A stretch of DNA of 28,717 bases from Clostridiales bacterium (GTDB lineage Bacteria; Bacillota; Clostridia; Christensenellales; UBA3700). How positions within the stretch are numbered: the stretch's first letter is position 1; every line of letters starts with the position of its first letter. Below, in pieces: positions 14,626 to 21,366 of this stretch. The DNA lies in the NCBI GenBank assembly GCA_014799645.1, contig JAAVHQ010000009.1:1-28717 (forward strand), written 5' to 3'. The translations under genes were made by a program, and so were the position numbers. The notes under the pieces are model-generated. The model made no database searches. It worked only from the letters and a program-made list of their open reading frames with translations, and was not told where the DNA came from.

Positions 14626-16122
14626 ATGAACTTATTAAATCTTTTGGGAGTAAATCTCTCGCTTGGCTCGACAGAGCTTTTGACAATACTCTTGATTTGG
14701 GTAGCCGCATTTATGCTTATCCATACAATACTTATTGCCGTACTTATCAAGAGAAGCAAGAATAACGCGGTAGCGGGCAACTATTATCAAGATAATAGCA
14801 ATGACGAAGAAAAGACCGAGCAAAAGGTCGAGGCTCAACCTGTTGAACCTGCCAAAGAGCAAGTAATTCAAGAGCAAATGATACAAAAGCAGGTAATTCA
14901 GGAACAAGTTATCCAAAGACAGGTAGTTGAGGAACAAGTCGTTGCAAAACAATCGGTCGAAGATCAAGACGTTCAAAGACAATCCGTTGAGGAGCAAGCG
15001 GTTGGAACTCAAACAGTCGATGAGCAAGTTGTCGAAGGGGCTGTTGTTGCGAAAGTAGTAAAAGAGCAACCTATCGAAGAAGAGGTTGAAGAAATCGAGG
15101 ACGAACCCGTTGAGGAAGTCGAAGAAGAAATAGAAGAGATCGAGGAAGAAGACGTCGCTTCCGCAGTACTCGAAGCAGTCGAAGAGGAAGAAGAGGAAGA
15201 GCCTGTTCAAGAATTCAGTCTTGACGACGATGACGAAGAGGAAGACGAAGACTTCGACGACGAAGAAGACGATGAGGAAGAGGAAGAAGCCGAAGAAGAG
15301 GAAATCGGCGAAATCGAGGTTGGCGGAAAGGCTTTAAGACCTAAATACGCATATCCCACGAGAATAAGACTTCTCAGCGACAAAGTGAAATTCTTCTATA
15401 CGAAGATTAAGAACGAATTCTTATCCTACGGATTTAAGAACAGAATAAGCAAGACAAAAGAGAACTTCAACTTCTCGCGCGACAACGTAGCAAGATTTGT
15501 AGTAAGAGGCAAGACGCTCAAACTTTACGTAGCGATTGACCCGAATTCTCTTGACAATACATATTTCCACCACAAGGATATGAGCGCGAAGAAGACTTAC
15601 GCGGAGATACCGACAATGGTACGCATCAAGTCGGGTCGCGGAACTAAGAAGGCAATGGAACTTGTCGCAATGCTTGCCGAGATTTACGGGCTTAAAAAGA
15701 AACGTAGATTCCAAGACAAGGATTTCAGCGAGGATTTGTCGGCAGACGGCATGACTTACGTTGAGAGAAAGGGTTTTGGATATCTTATGAAAGAAAGCAT
15801 TGCAATCGAGGACGTTCAAGAATTGCCCGAAGAGTTGGCAGAGCGCTTCACGCAGTCGAGCGAAGGCAAGCAAATCAGCAGATTTGTTCGCACAAGAGTG
15901 GCGATTGACGAGTTGGCAAGCGCGTTCGAAGACGGCGAGACCGTCACGATTGAGAGCGTAAGAGCAAGAGGTATCGGCGGAAGAAACGCAAACTACTTGA
16001 TTATCGAAGACGGCAACGTCCTTGACAAGAAACTTGTCGTTTACGCAGACGAAATCTCTGCGAACGCAGTCAAGATGGTCGTACTTTGCGGCGGCGAAGT
16101 CTTCAAGATTGACAGAGAATAA
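14626..16122 (+). CDS. Membrane-anchored protein with pentapeptide repeats, acidic stretch and L15-like C-terminus
   Basis: 498 residues. An N-terminal TM (about 18-42) is followed by a basic KRSK, which places the rest in the cytoplasm. Residues 78-137 are twelve consecutive pentapeptides of type E/K-Q-V-I/V-Q/E. Residues about 148-232 are almost pure Glu/Asp with short hydrophobic breaks. Residues about 245-355 (KFFYTKIKNEFLSYGFKNR ... RFVVRGKTLKLYVAIDP ... KKAMELVAMLAE) resemble in order and size the C-terminal domain of the two giant surface proteins in this window. Residues about 420-498 (DGETVTIESVRARGI ... DKKLVVYADEISANAVKMV ... CGGEVFKI) resemble the C-terminus of ribosomal protein uL15. 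AGAGG precedes the ATG. It is probably not a ribosomal protein. No catalytic motif is seen. Function unknown. Confidence 0.85.
   Translation: MNLLNLLGVNLSLGSTELLTILLIWVAAFMLIHTILIAVLIKRSKNNAVAGNYYQDNSNDEEKTEQKVEAQPVEPAKEQVIQEQMIQKQVIQEQVIQRQVVEEQVVAKQSVEDQDVQRQSVEEQAVGTQTVDEQVVEGAVVAKVVKEQPIEEEVEEIEDEPVEEVEEEIEEIEEEDVASAVLEAVEEEEEEEPVQEFSLDDDDEEEDEDFDDEEDDEEEEEAEEEEIGEIEVGGKALRPKYAYPTRIRLLSDKVKFFYTKIKNEFLSYGFKNRISKTKENFNFSRDNVARFVVRGKTLKLYVAIDPNSLDNTYFHHKDMSAKKTYAEIPTMVRIKSGRGTKKAMELVAMLAEIYGLKKKRRFQDKDFSEDLSADGMTYVERKGFGYLMKESIAIEDVQELPEELAERFTQSSEGKQISRFVRTRVAIDELASAFEDGETVTIESVRARGIGGRNANYLIIEDGNVLDKKLVVYADEISANAVKMVVLCGGEVFKIDRE
14857..15036 (+). repeat. Twelve in-frame 15-nt coding repeats
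   Basis: Twelve tandem units encode residues 78-137 of the 14626 protein, consensus x-Q-V-[IV]-[QE] (EQVIQ, EQMIQ, KQVIQ, EQVIQ, RQVVE and so on). They degenerate towards the 3' end. The DNA differs between units more than the protein does. Confidence 0.85.
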
Positions 16123-16183
16123 AGAATATTGATAAAAATAATAATATTATAATGTATATAAATATTTATATAAGGAGAACGAA

Positions 16184-17455
16184 ATGAAAAAAGTTGGCGT
16201 TGCAGTACTCGGACTTGGAGTAGTCGGCGGAGGTACTTGCAAAATATTGATTGACCGCAAAGAGCAGATAGCGGAAGAGTACGGAGTTGATATTGACATT
16301 ACCGCAGTGTTGGACAGAGTTCCCGACAGAGTGACGGCGCTCGGTCTTGACTTGTCCATACTTGCAAAGGACATCGACGAAATTTGCGCCAATTCCAATG
16401 TAGATATCGTCGTGGAATGTATGGGCGGAACAGAACCCGCAAGGACGTTCCTCGTCAAAGCGTTGGAGGCAGGCAAGAGTATCGTTACTTCCAATAAAGA
16501 GATGTTCGCTAAATTCTGGCCTGAACTTGAAAAGGCTGCTCAAAAGACGGGCGCAGGACTTTATTACGAGGCTACTACGGGCGGCGGTATGCCTATCATC
16601 AGAACTATGACGCAGGCTATGCAAGCCAACGGCATACAGGAAATCAAGACTATTATCAACGGCACGACCAACTATATTCTCACAAGAATGAGCGAGGAAG
16701 GCGCAGACTATCAAGACGTATTGAAAGACGCGCAAGCGCTCGGCTATGCGGAAGCAAATCCGGTAGCGGACGTAGAGGGATACGATTCGAGTTACAAGTT
16801 GAGCATTCTTTCTTCGTTGGCTTTCAACAAGCGCGTACCCGTTGAACTCATTTACAGAGAAGGTATCACCAAAATTACCAAAGAGGACATCAGAATTGCC
16901 AAGGATATGGGCTTTGTAATCAAACTTTTGGCTATCGCAAAGCAAAAGGGCGATAAGATTGAGGCGAGAGTTCATCCTGTATTCTTGCCGAAGAGCCATC
17001 CGCTTGCAAGCGTAAACGGTTCGTTCAACGCGGTATTCGTAGTAGGCGACGCAGTAGGCGACATTATGATATACGGCAGAGGAGCAGGCGCATTGCCGAC
17101 AGGCAGCGCAATCGTCAGCGATATCGTATTCTGCGCAAGACAGGTAGAGCACGCAAGATATTCCGAGATGTTCAACGAAATGCCCAAGAGCAAGATTATC
17201 ACCGACTTTGAGAGCGAGTATTATCTTAGACTCAACGCAAGAGACGTTAGCGGCGTTGTAGCGGATATAGCGGCAGTATTCAAGAAGAATAAAGTATCTA
17301 TCGCGCAAATGCGTCAAGACGAGAACAAAGAAATAATACCTATCGTGTTCATTACGCACAAGACGAATGAAAACGCAATGAAGAAAGCGATTGAGGAAAT
17401 AAAAGAACTCAAAAACGTCCTCAGCGTAGAAAACGTAATCAGAGTAGAGAAGTAA
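16184..17455 (+). CDS. hom: Homoserine dehydrogenase
   Basis: 423 residues. It reduces aspartate semialdehyde to homoserine on the path to threonine and methionine. The NAD(P) loop is GLGVVGGGTC near the start; the catalytic domain has NGTTNYILTRM and AEANPVADVEGYDSSYKLSILSS; and an ACT regulatory domain closes the protein (about 350-423, starting LNARDVSGVVADIAAVF), which in this family binds threonine. AAGGAG lies 6 nt from the ATG. An AT-rich stretch at 16129-16160 probably contains the promoter, but no clean -35/-10 pair can be chosen. The next gene begins 3 nt after its stop, so hom leads an operon with small regulatory-looking genes rather than other threonine genes. Confidence 0.97.
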   Translation: MKKVGVAVLGLGVVGGGTCKILIDRKEQIAEEYGVDIDITAVLDRVPDRVTALGLDLSILAKDIDEICANSNVDIVVECMGGTEPARTFLVKALEAGKSIVTSNKEMFAKFWPELEKAAQKTGAGLYYEATTGGGMPIIRTMTQAMQANGIQEIKTIINGTTNYILTRMSEEGADYQDVLKDAQALGYAEANPVADVEGYDSSYKLSILSSLAFNKRVPVELIYREGITKITKEDIRIAKDMGFVIKLLAIAKQKGDKIEARVHPVFLPKSHPLASVNGSFNAVFVVGDAVGDIMIYGRGAGALPTGSAIVSDIVFCARQVEHARYSEMFNEMPKSKIITDFESEYYLRLNARDVSGVVADIAAVFKKNKVSIAQMRQDENKEIIPIVFITHKTNENAMKKAIEEIKELKNVLSVENVIRVEK

Positions 17456-17458
17456 TCT

Positions 17459-17962
17459 ATGTTATCAAATACAAGCACGCTTTATCTAGTGGATTTGTGT
17501 GAAAAATATCCCGAAAATAGATATATGGTAGCGGAATGGGACGACCTTTCCGCTATCAACACACACGACGACGAAAACTTTGACGTGCGTGAAGTGTGGA
17601 ACGAACTCAAAATGAACGGTTGCCTTATCAATAAATATAAGGACGACGACGAAGTATGCTTTACGCTCACCGACAAATCGAGAGTTATCGTTCAAGAATA
17701 TAAATTGTTGATGGAGCAATCGGCAAAGCAGGCGGACGGCGAGTCGGAAACGTCTGTGGGCGAAGGTTTTATCAAGACTGATGAAAGCGGAAGCCTTGTG
17801 TTTATGCCGGGCGGCAATGAAGTTAAAAAACGCAAGTTTGAAATCAAAAAGATAAAAAAAGGCGCAATGAGCAGAGGCTTTTTGGGCGGACTTATTTCGG
17901 GCGGTATATTCGGACTGATATTCGGATTGCTCGGGGGAATAATAGTCAATTTGTTATCGTGA
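17459..17962 (+). CDS. Small wHTH-like protein with a C-terminal TM
   Basis: 167 residues. The first about 80 look like a winged helix (helices, then VREVWNELKMNGCLINKY and the wing DDDEVCFTLTDKSR). A flexible, acidic linker follows, then a basic KKRKFEIKKIKKG and a glycine-rich TM at the end (FLGGLISGGIFGLIFGLLGG). This suggests a tail-anchored cytoplasmic DNA- or protein-binding domain. It starts 3 nt after hom with only a weak ribosome binding site, so it depends on coupling. I do not recognise the family; the winged-helix call is pattern-based. Confidence 0.75.
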   Translation: MLSNTSTLYLVDLCEKYPENRYMVAEWDDLSAINTHDDENFDVREVWNELKMNGCLINKYKDDDEVCFTLTDKSRVIVQEYKLLMEQSAKQADGESETSVGEGFIKTDESGSLVFMPGGNEVKKRKFEIKKIKKGAMSRGFLGGLISGGIFGLIFGLLGGIIVNLLS

Positions 17963-17969
17963 GGTACGA

Positions 17970-18335
17970 ATGCTCAACAAAAAGACAAGACAACTTATGA
18001 AAGCCGTCTACTATAAGGCGGTCGAGAAAGACGGGACGTGTCTGATAAGTCAGAACGATCTTTTGGCTTCCATGCCTTATACGTTTCAGTTTAAGAAAAG
18101 CGAACTTGCTCCCGCGCTCAAATCTCTTGTAAGCGAAGGATATTTTGAGTTGATCACCACCGAAAAGAAAGGCGAAGAGTATTATTGTATCACGCTTCAA
18201 AAGGGCGGTTATGACTTCGCCTACCAAATCGCCAAAGAAAAGCGACAAATCCGCATGAAGATTGCATTGACAGTCGGCGGAGCAGTTTTAAGTTTTACAA
18301 TAGGCGTTATTCTCAAAGCAATTTTCAATAAATAA
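17970..18335 (+). CDS. Second small wHTH-like protein with a C-terminal TM
   Basis: 121 residues. A winged-helix-like N-domain (NDLLASMPYTFQFKKSELA, ALKSLVSEGYFELIT, then the wing KKGEEYYCITLQKGG) is joined to a C-terminal TM (about 97-118). It starts 8 nt after the previous gene behind GTGAGG. It has the same layout as its upstream neighbour without clear sequence identity, so they may be a functional pair. Function unknown. Confidence 0.75.
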   Translation: MLNKKTRQLMKAVYYKAVEKDGTCLISQNDLLASMPYTFQFKKSELAPALKSLVSEGYFELITTEKKGEEYYCITLQKGGYDFAYQIAKEKRQIRMKIALTVGGAVLSFTIGVILKAIFNK

Positions 18336-18348
18336 AAGAGGGATTGCA

Positions 18349-18669
18349 ATGGCTACGGACGTTGAATTTATCGAGTACGTTTGCGAACAAATCAAAGGCG
18401 CAGGCGAAGTGACTTACAAAAAGATGTTTGGCGAGTATATGGCTTACGTCAATGCAAAACCCGTGCTTTTGGTCTGCGATAATACTGTATTCGTCAAGCA
18501 AGTCGACGCAATAAAAGACCTTATGGTTGACGCCGAAAAAGGTATACCTTACGATGGCTCAAAAGAACATTATATTTTAGATATTGACGATAGCGAATTG
18601 AGCGAAAAAGTCGCTATTGCACTTGAAAAAGTTACACCATTACCCAAGAAACGTACACCTAAGAAATAA
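18349..18669 (+). CDS. TfoX/Sxy N-terminal-domain protein
   Basis: 106 residues, a free-standing TfoX N-domain. The family pattern is visible: VTYKKMFGEYMAYVN, then PVLLVCDNTVFVKQ, then GIPYDGSKEHYILDIDD, with a short Lys-rich tail. In gamma-proteobacteria the two-domain TfoX (Sxy) activates competence; single-domain members in Firmicutes have no settled role, so competence should not be assumed. A GAGGG upstream fixes the ATG. It is the last gene of the hom cluster and is followed by the dispersed repeat at 18675. Confidence 0.88.
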   Translation: MATDVEFIEYVCEQIKGAGEVTYKKMFGEYMAYVNAKPVLLVCDNTVFVKQVDAIKDLMVDAEKGIPYDGSKEHYILDIDDSELSEKVAIALEKVTPLPKKRTPKK

Positions 18670-18674
18670 AAATA

Positions 18675-18713
18675 AGTGACCGACTGCGTATAGCAACACA
18701 CCTTTTGCCTGAT
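18675..18713. repeat. Dispersed intergenic repeat, copy 2
   Basis: Matches 7213-7251 at 37 of 39 positions. Like copy 1 it lies directly behind a stop codon and in the same orientation relative to the gene upstream. Confidence 0.8.
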
Positions 18714-19216
18714 AATGTTTTGCTTTGAGGGTCTTGGCGGTGTAAGAGTATTTGCATTTAGTGCACGAATATTTTGTAGCGAAAGTAAGAAAGAAAACGA
18801 TAGTTTTCTAAACCCAAAACTATAGAGGCACATAAATCGCAAACACTCTAACCGCCTTTGGACTTGGGTAATTCTATTGGAACTAACAATTTGCTGAAAG
18901 TTCGGAGAGAATAGCGAAGTTTGGGCGCGAGGTGGGGCTTTGCTTTATTATACTATTAGTTTTTGGTTCTCTACATAAGCGACTTTTATCTTAGTATCGC
19001 TAAAAAATAATTCTGAGTAAGAAAGCAAACCCCACCGATAGCATATACCCTCTAACCAAACAAAAATCTAAATGCAAATATTCTTATAAGCAAACCCCTC
19101 AAATAAAAACATAAGTATTACATTCCGTTTTTAGTATAACAAAATATAAATTGGTTAAAATTCATATTGCCTACAATCGCGCGTGCCGTACATATTTACA
19201 TTTGGAGGCAGATATT
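18714..19216. other. Gene-free stretch with nested inverted repeats
   Basis: No credible gene. Three pairings are clear: 18736-18755 with 18839-18856 (stem of about 18 bp with small bulges); 18931-18946 with 19022-19036 (15 of 16, one bulge); and 18715-18731 plus 18744-18761 with 19095-19112 plus 19068-19085. The third competes with the first. A small hairpin AGAAAAC/GTTTTCT lies at 18792-18809. It could be a non-coding RNA, a small non-autonomous mobile element, or a degraded one. The last part, to 19216, contains the ribosome binding site GGAGG at 19204-19208. Confidence 0.6.
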
Positions 19217-20017
19217 TTGTTATCGTTTATTGATTTTGTGTACGGTAAGTTTTTATACTTACTCACCGGTTGGAATTTGGATTATTTCATAATTTTTATC
19301 GTATTGTATCCTCTCGCTATACTTTTAGCGCAGAGTTTGTTTGTGGCAAGCAAGCATTGTTATTTGTCGGGAAAAATGAGGCTCAACAGATTTCTCAAAA
19401 AGAATTCTTTTGTCACGCCTCGCAACTTTTTCTTTTTTGAAAAAGAGGTTGTCAGAGTCTTCCCAAAGAGCATAAGAAAGCAAGTGAAGCATATTGCCGA
19501 AAGAAGACTTCCGCTTGACAACACGCTTAGCGTTTTCAAGTCCGACAGCGTATTTTTCAAGCCGTCTATTGTCAAAGTAGGGTACTTTATTCATATCGTA
19601 TCTATGGGAGTAATAATGAGTTTGAACGGCTTTGACTTGGGTCTTATTACCTTCACGCTCTTGTCGTTGAGCGTAGTTTGGTTGGGCGTAGCGGTCGTGG
19701 ATAGACTTATTACTCTTTTGATAAAAAGCGTTGACAAGAAAATCAAGAGCAAATTTATCTTCGCATTAGAAAGAAATATGGCTTTTGAAAATCAAGAAAT
19801 CGACTTGACCGTTCCCAAAAAGCGTAAGCAAAAGGAAGACAGCGTATCTTCGCTTGCAAAGTCGATAGAGGATTTCCTCGAAAGCAAGCCTGACAAGGGT
19901 ATCGCGCAGGTCGTACTCAAAAGCCTTTATTCCGCTCAATATTCGGGCGCAATGTCGTCTGCGAGCGCAATTAGACTTAAAAATGCAATGAATGACCTCA
20001 AAAAATACGTCGGATAG
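19217..20017 (+). CDS. Membrane protein of unknown function
   Basis: 266 residues from the TTG at 19217. This start is chosen because GGAGG (19204-19208) lies 8 nt upstream; the open frame reaches back to 19151 but without a ribosome binding site. Hydrophobic segments lie at about 18-45 and 130-175 (two close TMs). Between them is a basic region with FFFFEKEVVRVFPKSIRKQ, and after them a cytoplasmic-looking part with PKKRKQKED and an Ala/Ser/Lys-rich helical end. I do not recognise the family. It is followed by corA at 90 nt after only a weak hairpin (20021-20034). Confidence 0.75.
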   Translation: MLSFIDFVYGKFLYLLTGWNLDYFIIFIVLYPLAILLAQSLFVASKHCYLSGKMRLNRFLKKNSFVTPRNFFFFEKEVVRVFPKSIRKQVKHIAERRLPLDNTLSVFKSDSVFFKPSIVKVGYFIHIVSMGVIMSLNGFDLGLITFTLLSLSVVWLGVAVVDRLITLLIKSVDKKIKSKFIFALERNMAFENQEIDLTVPKKRKQKEDSVSSLAKSIEDFLESKPDKGIAQVVLKSLYSAQYSGAMSSASAIRLKNAMNDLKKYVG

Positions 20018-20107
20018 GTTGCCAAAAGGCTTTTAATAATGTAAAATAGAATAGTTGACAACACCTTTATCAACGCTTGAAGTACTATGGACAAGGAGGT
20101 GTGGCTT

Positions 20108-21088
20108 ATGATTGAAATCTACAAGACAGACGATTTGGAAAATAAGCTCATACAAATTGAAGAAAGCGTATACATGGAAGAAGGCTTTGACCCAAAGGAC
20201 TGTTGGATAAACCTTACCAACCCAAGCGACAAGGAAGTTGCGCTTATCGCCAAGATTAGCGGAATCGAAGACGACGTCTTGAAGACCCCGTTGGACGACG
20301 AAGAGCGTTCCCGCGTTGAGACGGAAGACGATTACACTTTGGTTCTTGTGGACATTCCTGTCATTGAAGAGGGTACGGAAGATTACTATTCTTATTTTAC
20401 AATTCCTCTCGGAGCAGTTATCAAAAAAGATTTGTTTGTCACCGTCAGCCTTAAAGACACCGCTATCACTCGCGACTTTGTCCGCAACAGGGTAAAGGGA
20501 TTTGCGACTTACAAGAAGACGAGATTTTTGTTCCAAATTCTCAACAATATCGCGTCCAAGTACTTAGCGTACCTCAAACAAATCGATAAGGCTTCGCAAA
20601 GAATCCAGAACGGACTTCACAAGTCCACGAAGAATAAAGAACTTATCCAAATGCTTGATTTGGAAAACTCGCTCGTCTATTTCTCGACATCTTTGACAGG
20701 CAATGACGTTGTAATTTCAAGACTTTTGCAAAACAAAGCCAACGCCAACAACATCTTGAAGAGTTATCCCGACGACACCGACTTGCTCGAAGACGTAGCG
20801 ATTGATACAAAGCAGGCGATAGAGATGTGTTCGATTTATCGAGAAATTTTGACAGGCACGATGGACGCTTACGGCTCGGTTATTTCCAACAACCTCAATA
20901 TCGTCATGAAAGTGCTCACTTCAATCACGCTTATCATATCCATTCCGACGTTGATAGCGTCATTGTTCGGTATGAACACGTGGGTGCCGGGGCAAGGACA
21001 AAAATGGGGTTTTTGGGCAGTGCTCGGGTTCTCGGGAATAGTGTCATTCTTCTTGTCGCTGTATCTTAAAAAGAAAAAATTGCTGTAA
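20108..21088 (+). CDS. corA: CorA-family divalent cation channel
   Basis: 326 residues, the family's usual length. A cytoplasmic alpha/beta and long-helix funnel is followed by two TMs at the C-terminus. The signature GMN is present in ASLFGMNTWVPGQ, in the loop after TM1, and TM2 ends in KKKK. CorA forms a pentamer that admits Mg2+ (or Co2+/Ni2+). The start is the ATG at 20108, 6 nt after a near-perfect AAGGAGGTG; a longer frame from 20087 would swallow this site. The residues after GMN (TWVPG) differ from the common MPE, which is usual in distant members. No Mg2+-sensing leader was recognised. Terminator at 21097. Confidence 0.93.
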   Translation: MIEIYKTDDLENKLIQIEESVYMEEGFDPKDCWINLTNPSDKEVALIAKISGIEDDVLKTPLDDEERSRVETEDDYTLVLVDIPVIEEGTEDYYSYFTIPLGAVIKKDLFVTVSLKDTAITRDFVRNRVKGFATYKKTRFLFQILNNIASKYLAYLKQIDKASQRIQNGLHKSTKNKELIQMLDLENSLVYFSTSLTGNDVVISRLLQNKANANNILKSYPDDTDLLEDVAIDTKQAIEMCSIYREILTGTMDAYGSVISNNLNIVMKVLTSITLIISIPTLIASLFGMNTWVPGQGQKWGFWAVLGFSGIVSFFLSLYLKKKKLL

Positions 21089-21096
21089 AACAATCT

Positions 21097-21122
21097 TACC
21101 GCCGATACGGCGGTATTTTTTT
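21097..21122 (+). terminator. corA terminator
   Basis: An 8-bp GC-rich perfect stem (21097-21104 with 21108-21115), ATA loop and a run of seven Ts. Confidence 0.9.
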
Positions 21123-21123
21123 A

Positions 21124-21153
21124 TGTCATTTCGAGCGTAGTCGAGAAATCTCA
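21124..21153. repeat. Imperfect palindrome of a widely seen intergenic type
   Basis: GTCATTTCGAGCGTAGTC, then GAGAAATCTC. The arms ATTTC-GA and TC-GAGAAAT pair around GCGTAG with a 2-nt bulge. I recall very similar intergenic sequences in other bacterial genomes, but this is from memory. Confidence 0.4.
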
Positions 21154-21211
21154 ATCCGCATTTTAGTCAAAATATTTCTAATTTTACAAATATTTTACAT
21201 TACTTCCAAAT

Positions 21212-21334
21212 AAAGTATACATTTACTGACTGCGATATAATGCCCATTTTCGGGCATTTTTTCACGATAATTATACCATTTTTGATATATTTTTGGCAAT
21301 ATCTTTCGGTCAGGAAATGTATACTTTTCCTGAC
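21212..21334. repeat. Inverted repeats with competing pairings ahead of the giant surface protein gene
   Basis: Arm 21212-21230 is complementary to 21309-21327 at 18 of 19 positions (shared core AAATGTATACTTT). The second arm also folds on itself, GTCAGGAAA with TTTCCTGAC (21309-21317, 21326-21334). A terminator-like hairpin lies between the arms. No gene fits in this 120-nt stretch. Confidence 0.6.
21239..21262 (+). terminator. Terminator-like hairpin
   Basis: A 7-bp stem AATGCCC/GGGCATT (21239-21245, 21252-21258), loop ATTTTC, and six Ts. corA is already terminated at 21122, so its target may be read-through or a leader transcript of the next gene. Confidence 0.75.
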
Positions 21335-21366
21335 TAGCCCCAAAATTGGTAAAAATCGAGGTTAAA

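Noticed and set aside
14635..15210. 191-residue - strand frame rich in Leu, Phe, Asn and Asp
   Set aside because: It is the antisense reading of the pentapeptide and acidic region of the 14626 protein.
14626..16122. Annotation as ribosomal protein L15
   Set aside because: Only the last about 80 residues resemble uL15; a TM, tandem repeats and an acidic stretch exclude a ribosomal role.
16166..17359. 397-residue open frame on the - strand inside hom
   Set aside because: It lies antisense to a clear homoserine dehydrogenase and its sequence looks like a shadow of it; no ribosome binding site or family.
19151..19216. Start of the membrane protein at 19151
   Set aside because: No ribosome binding site there; GGAGG at 19204 would lie inside the coding region.
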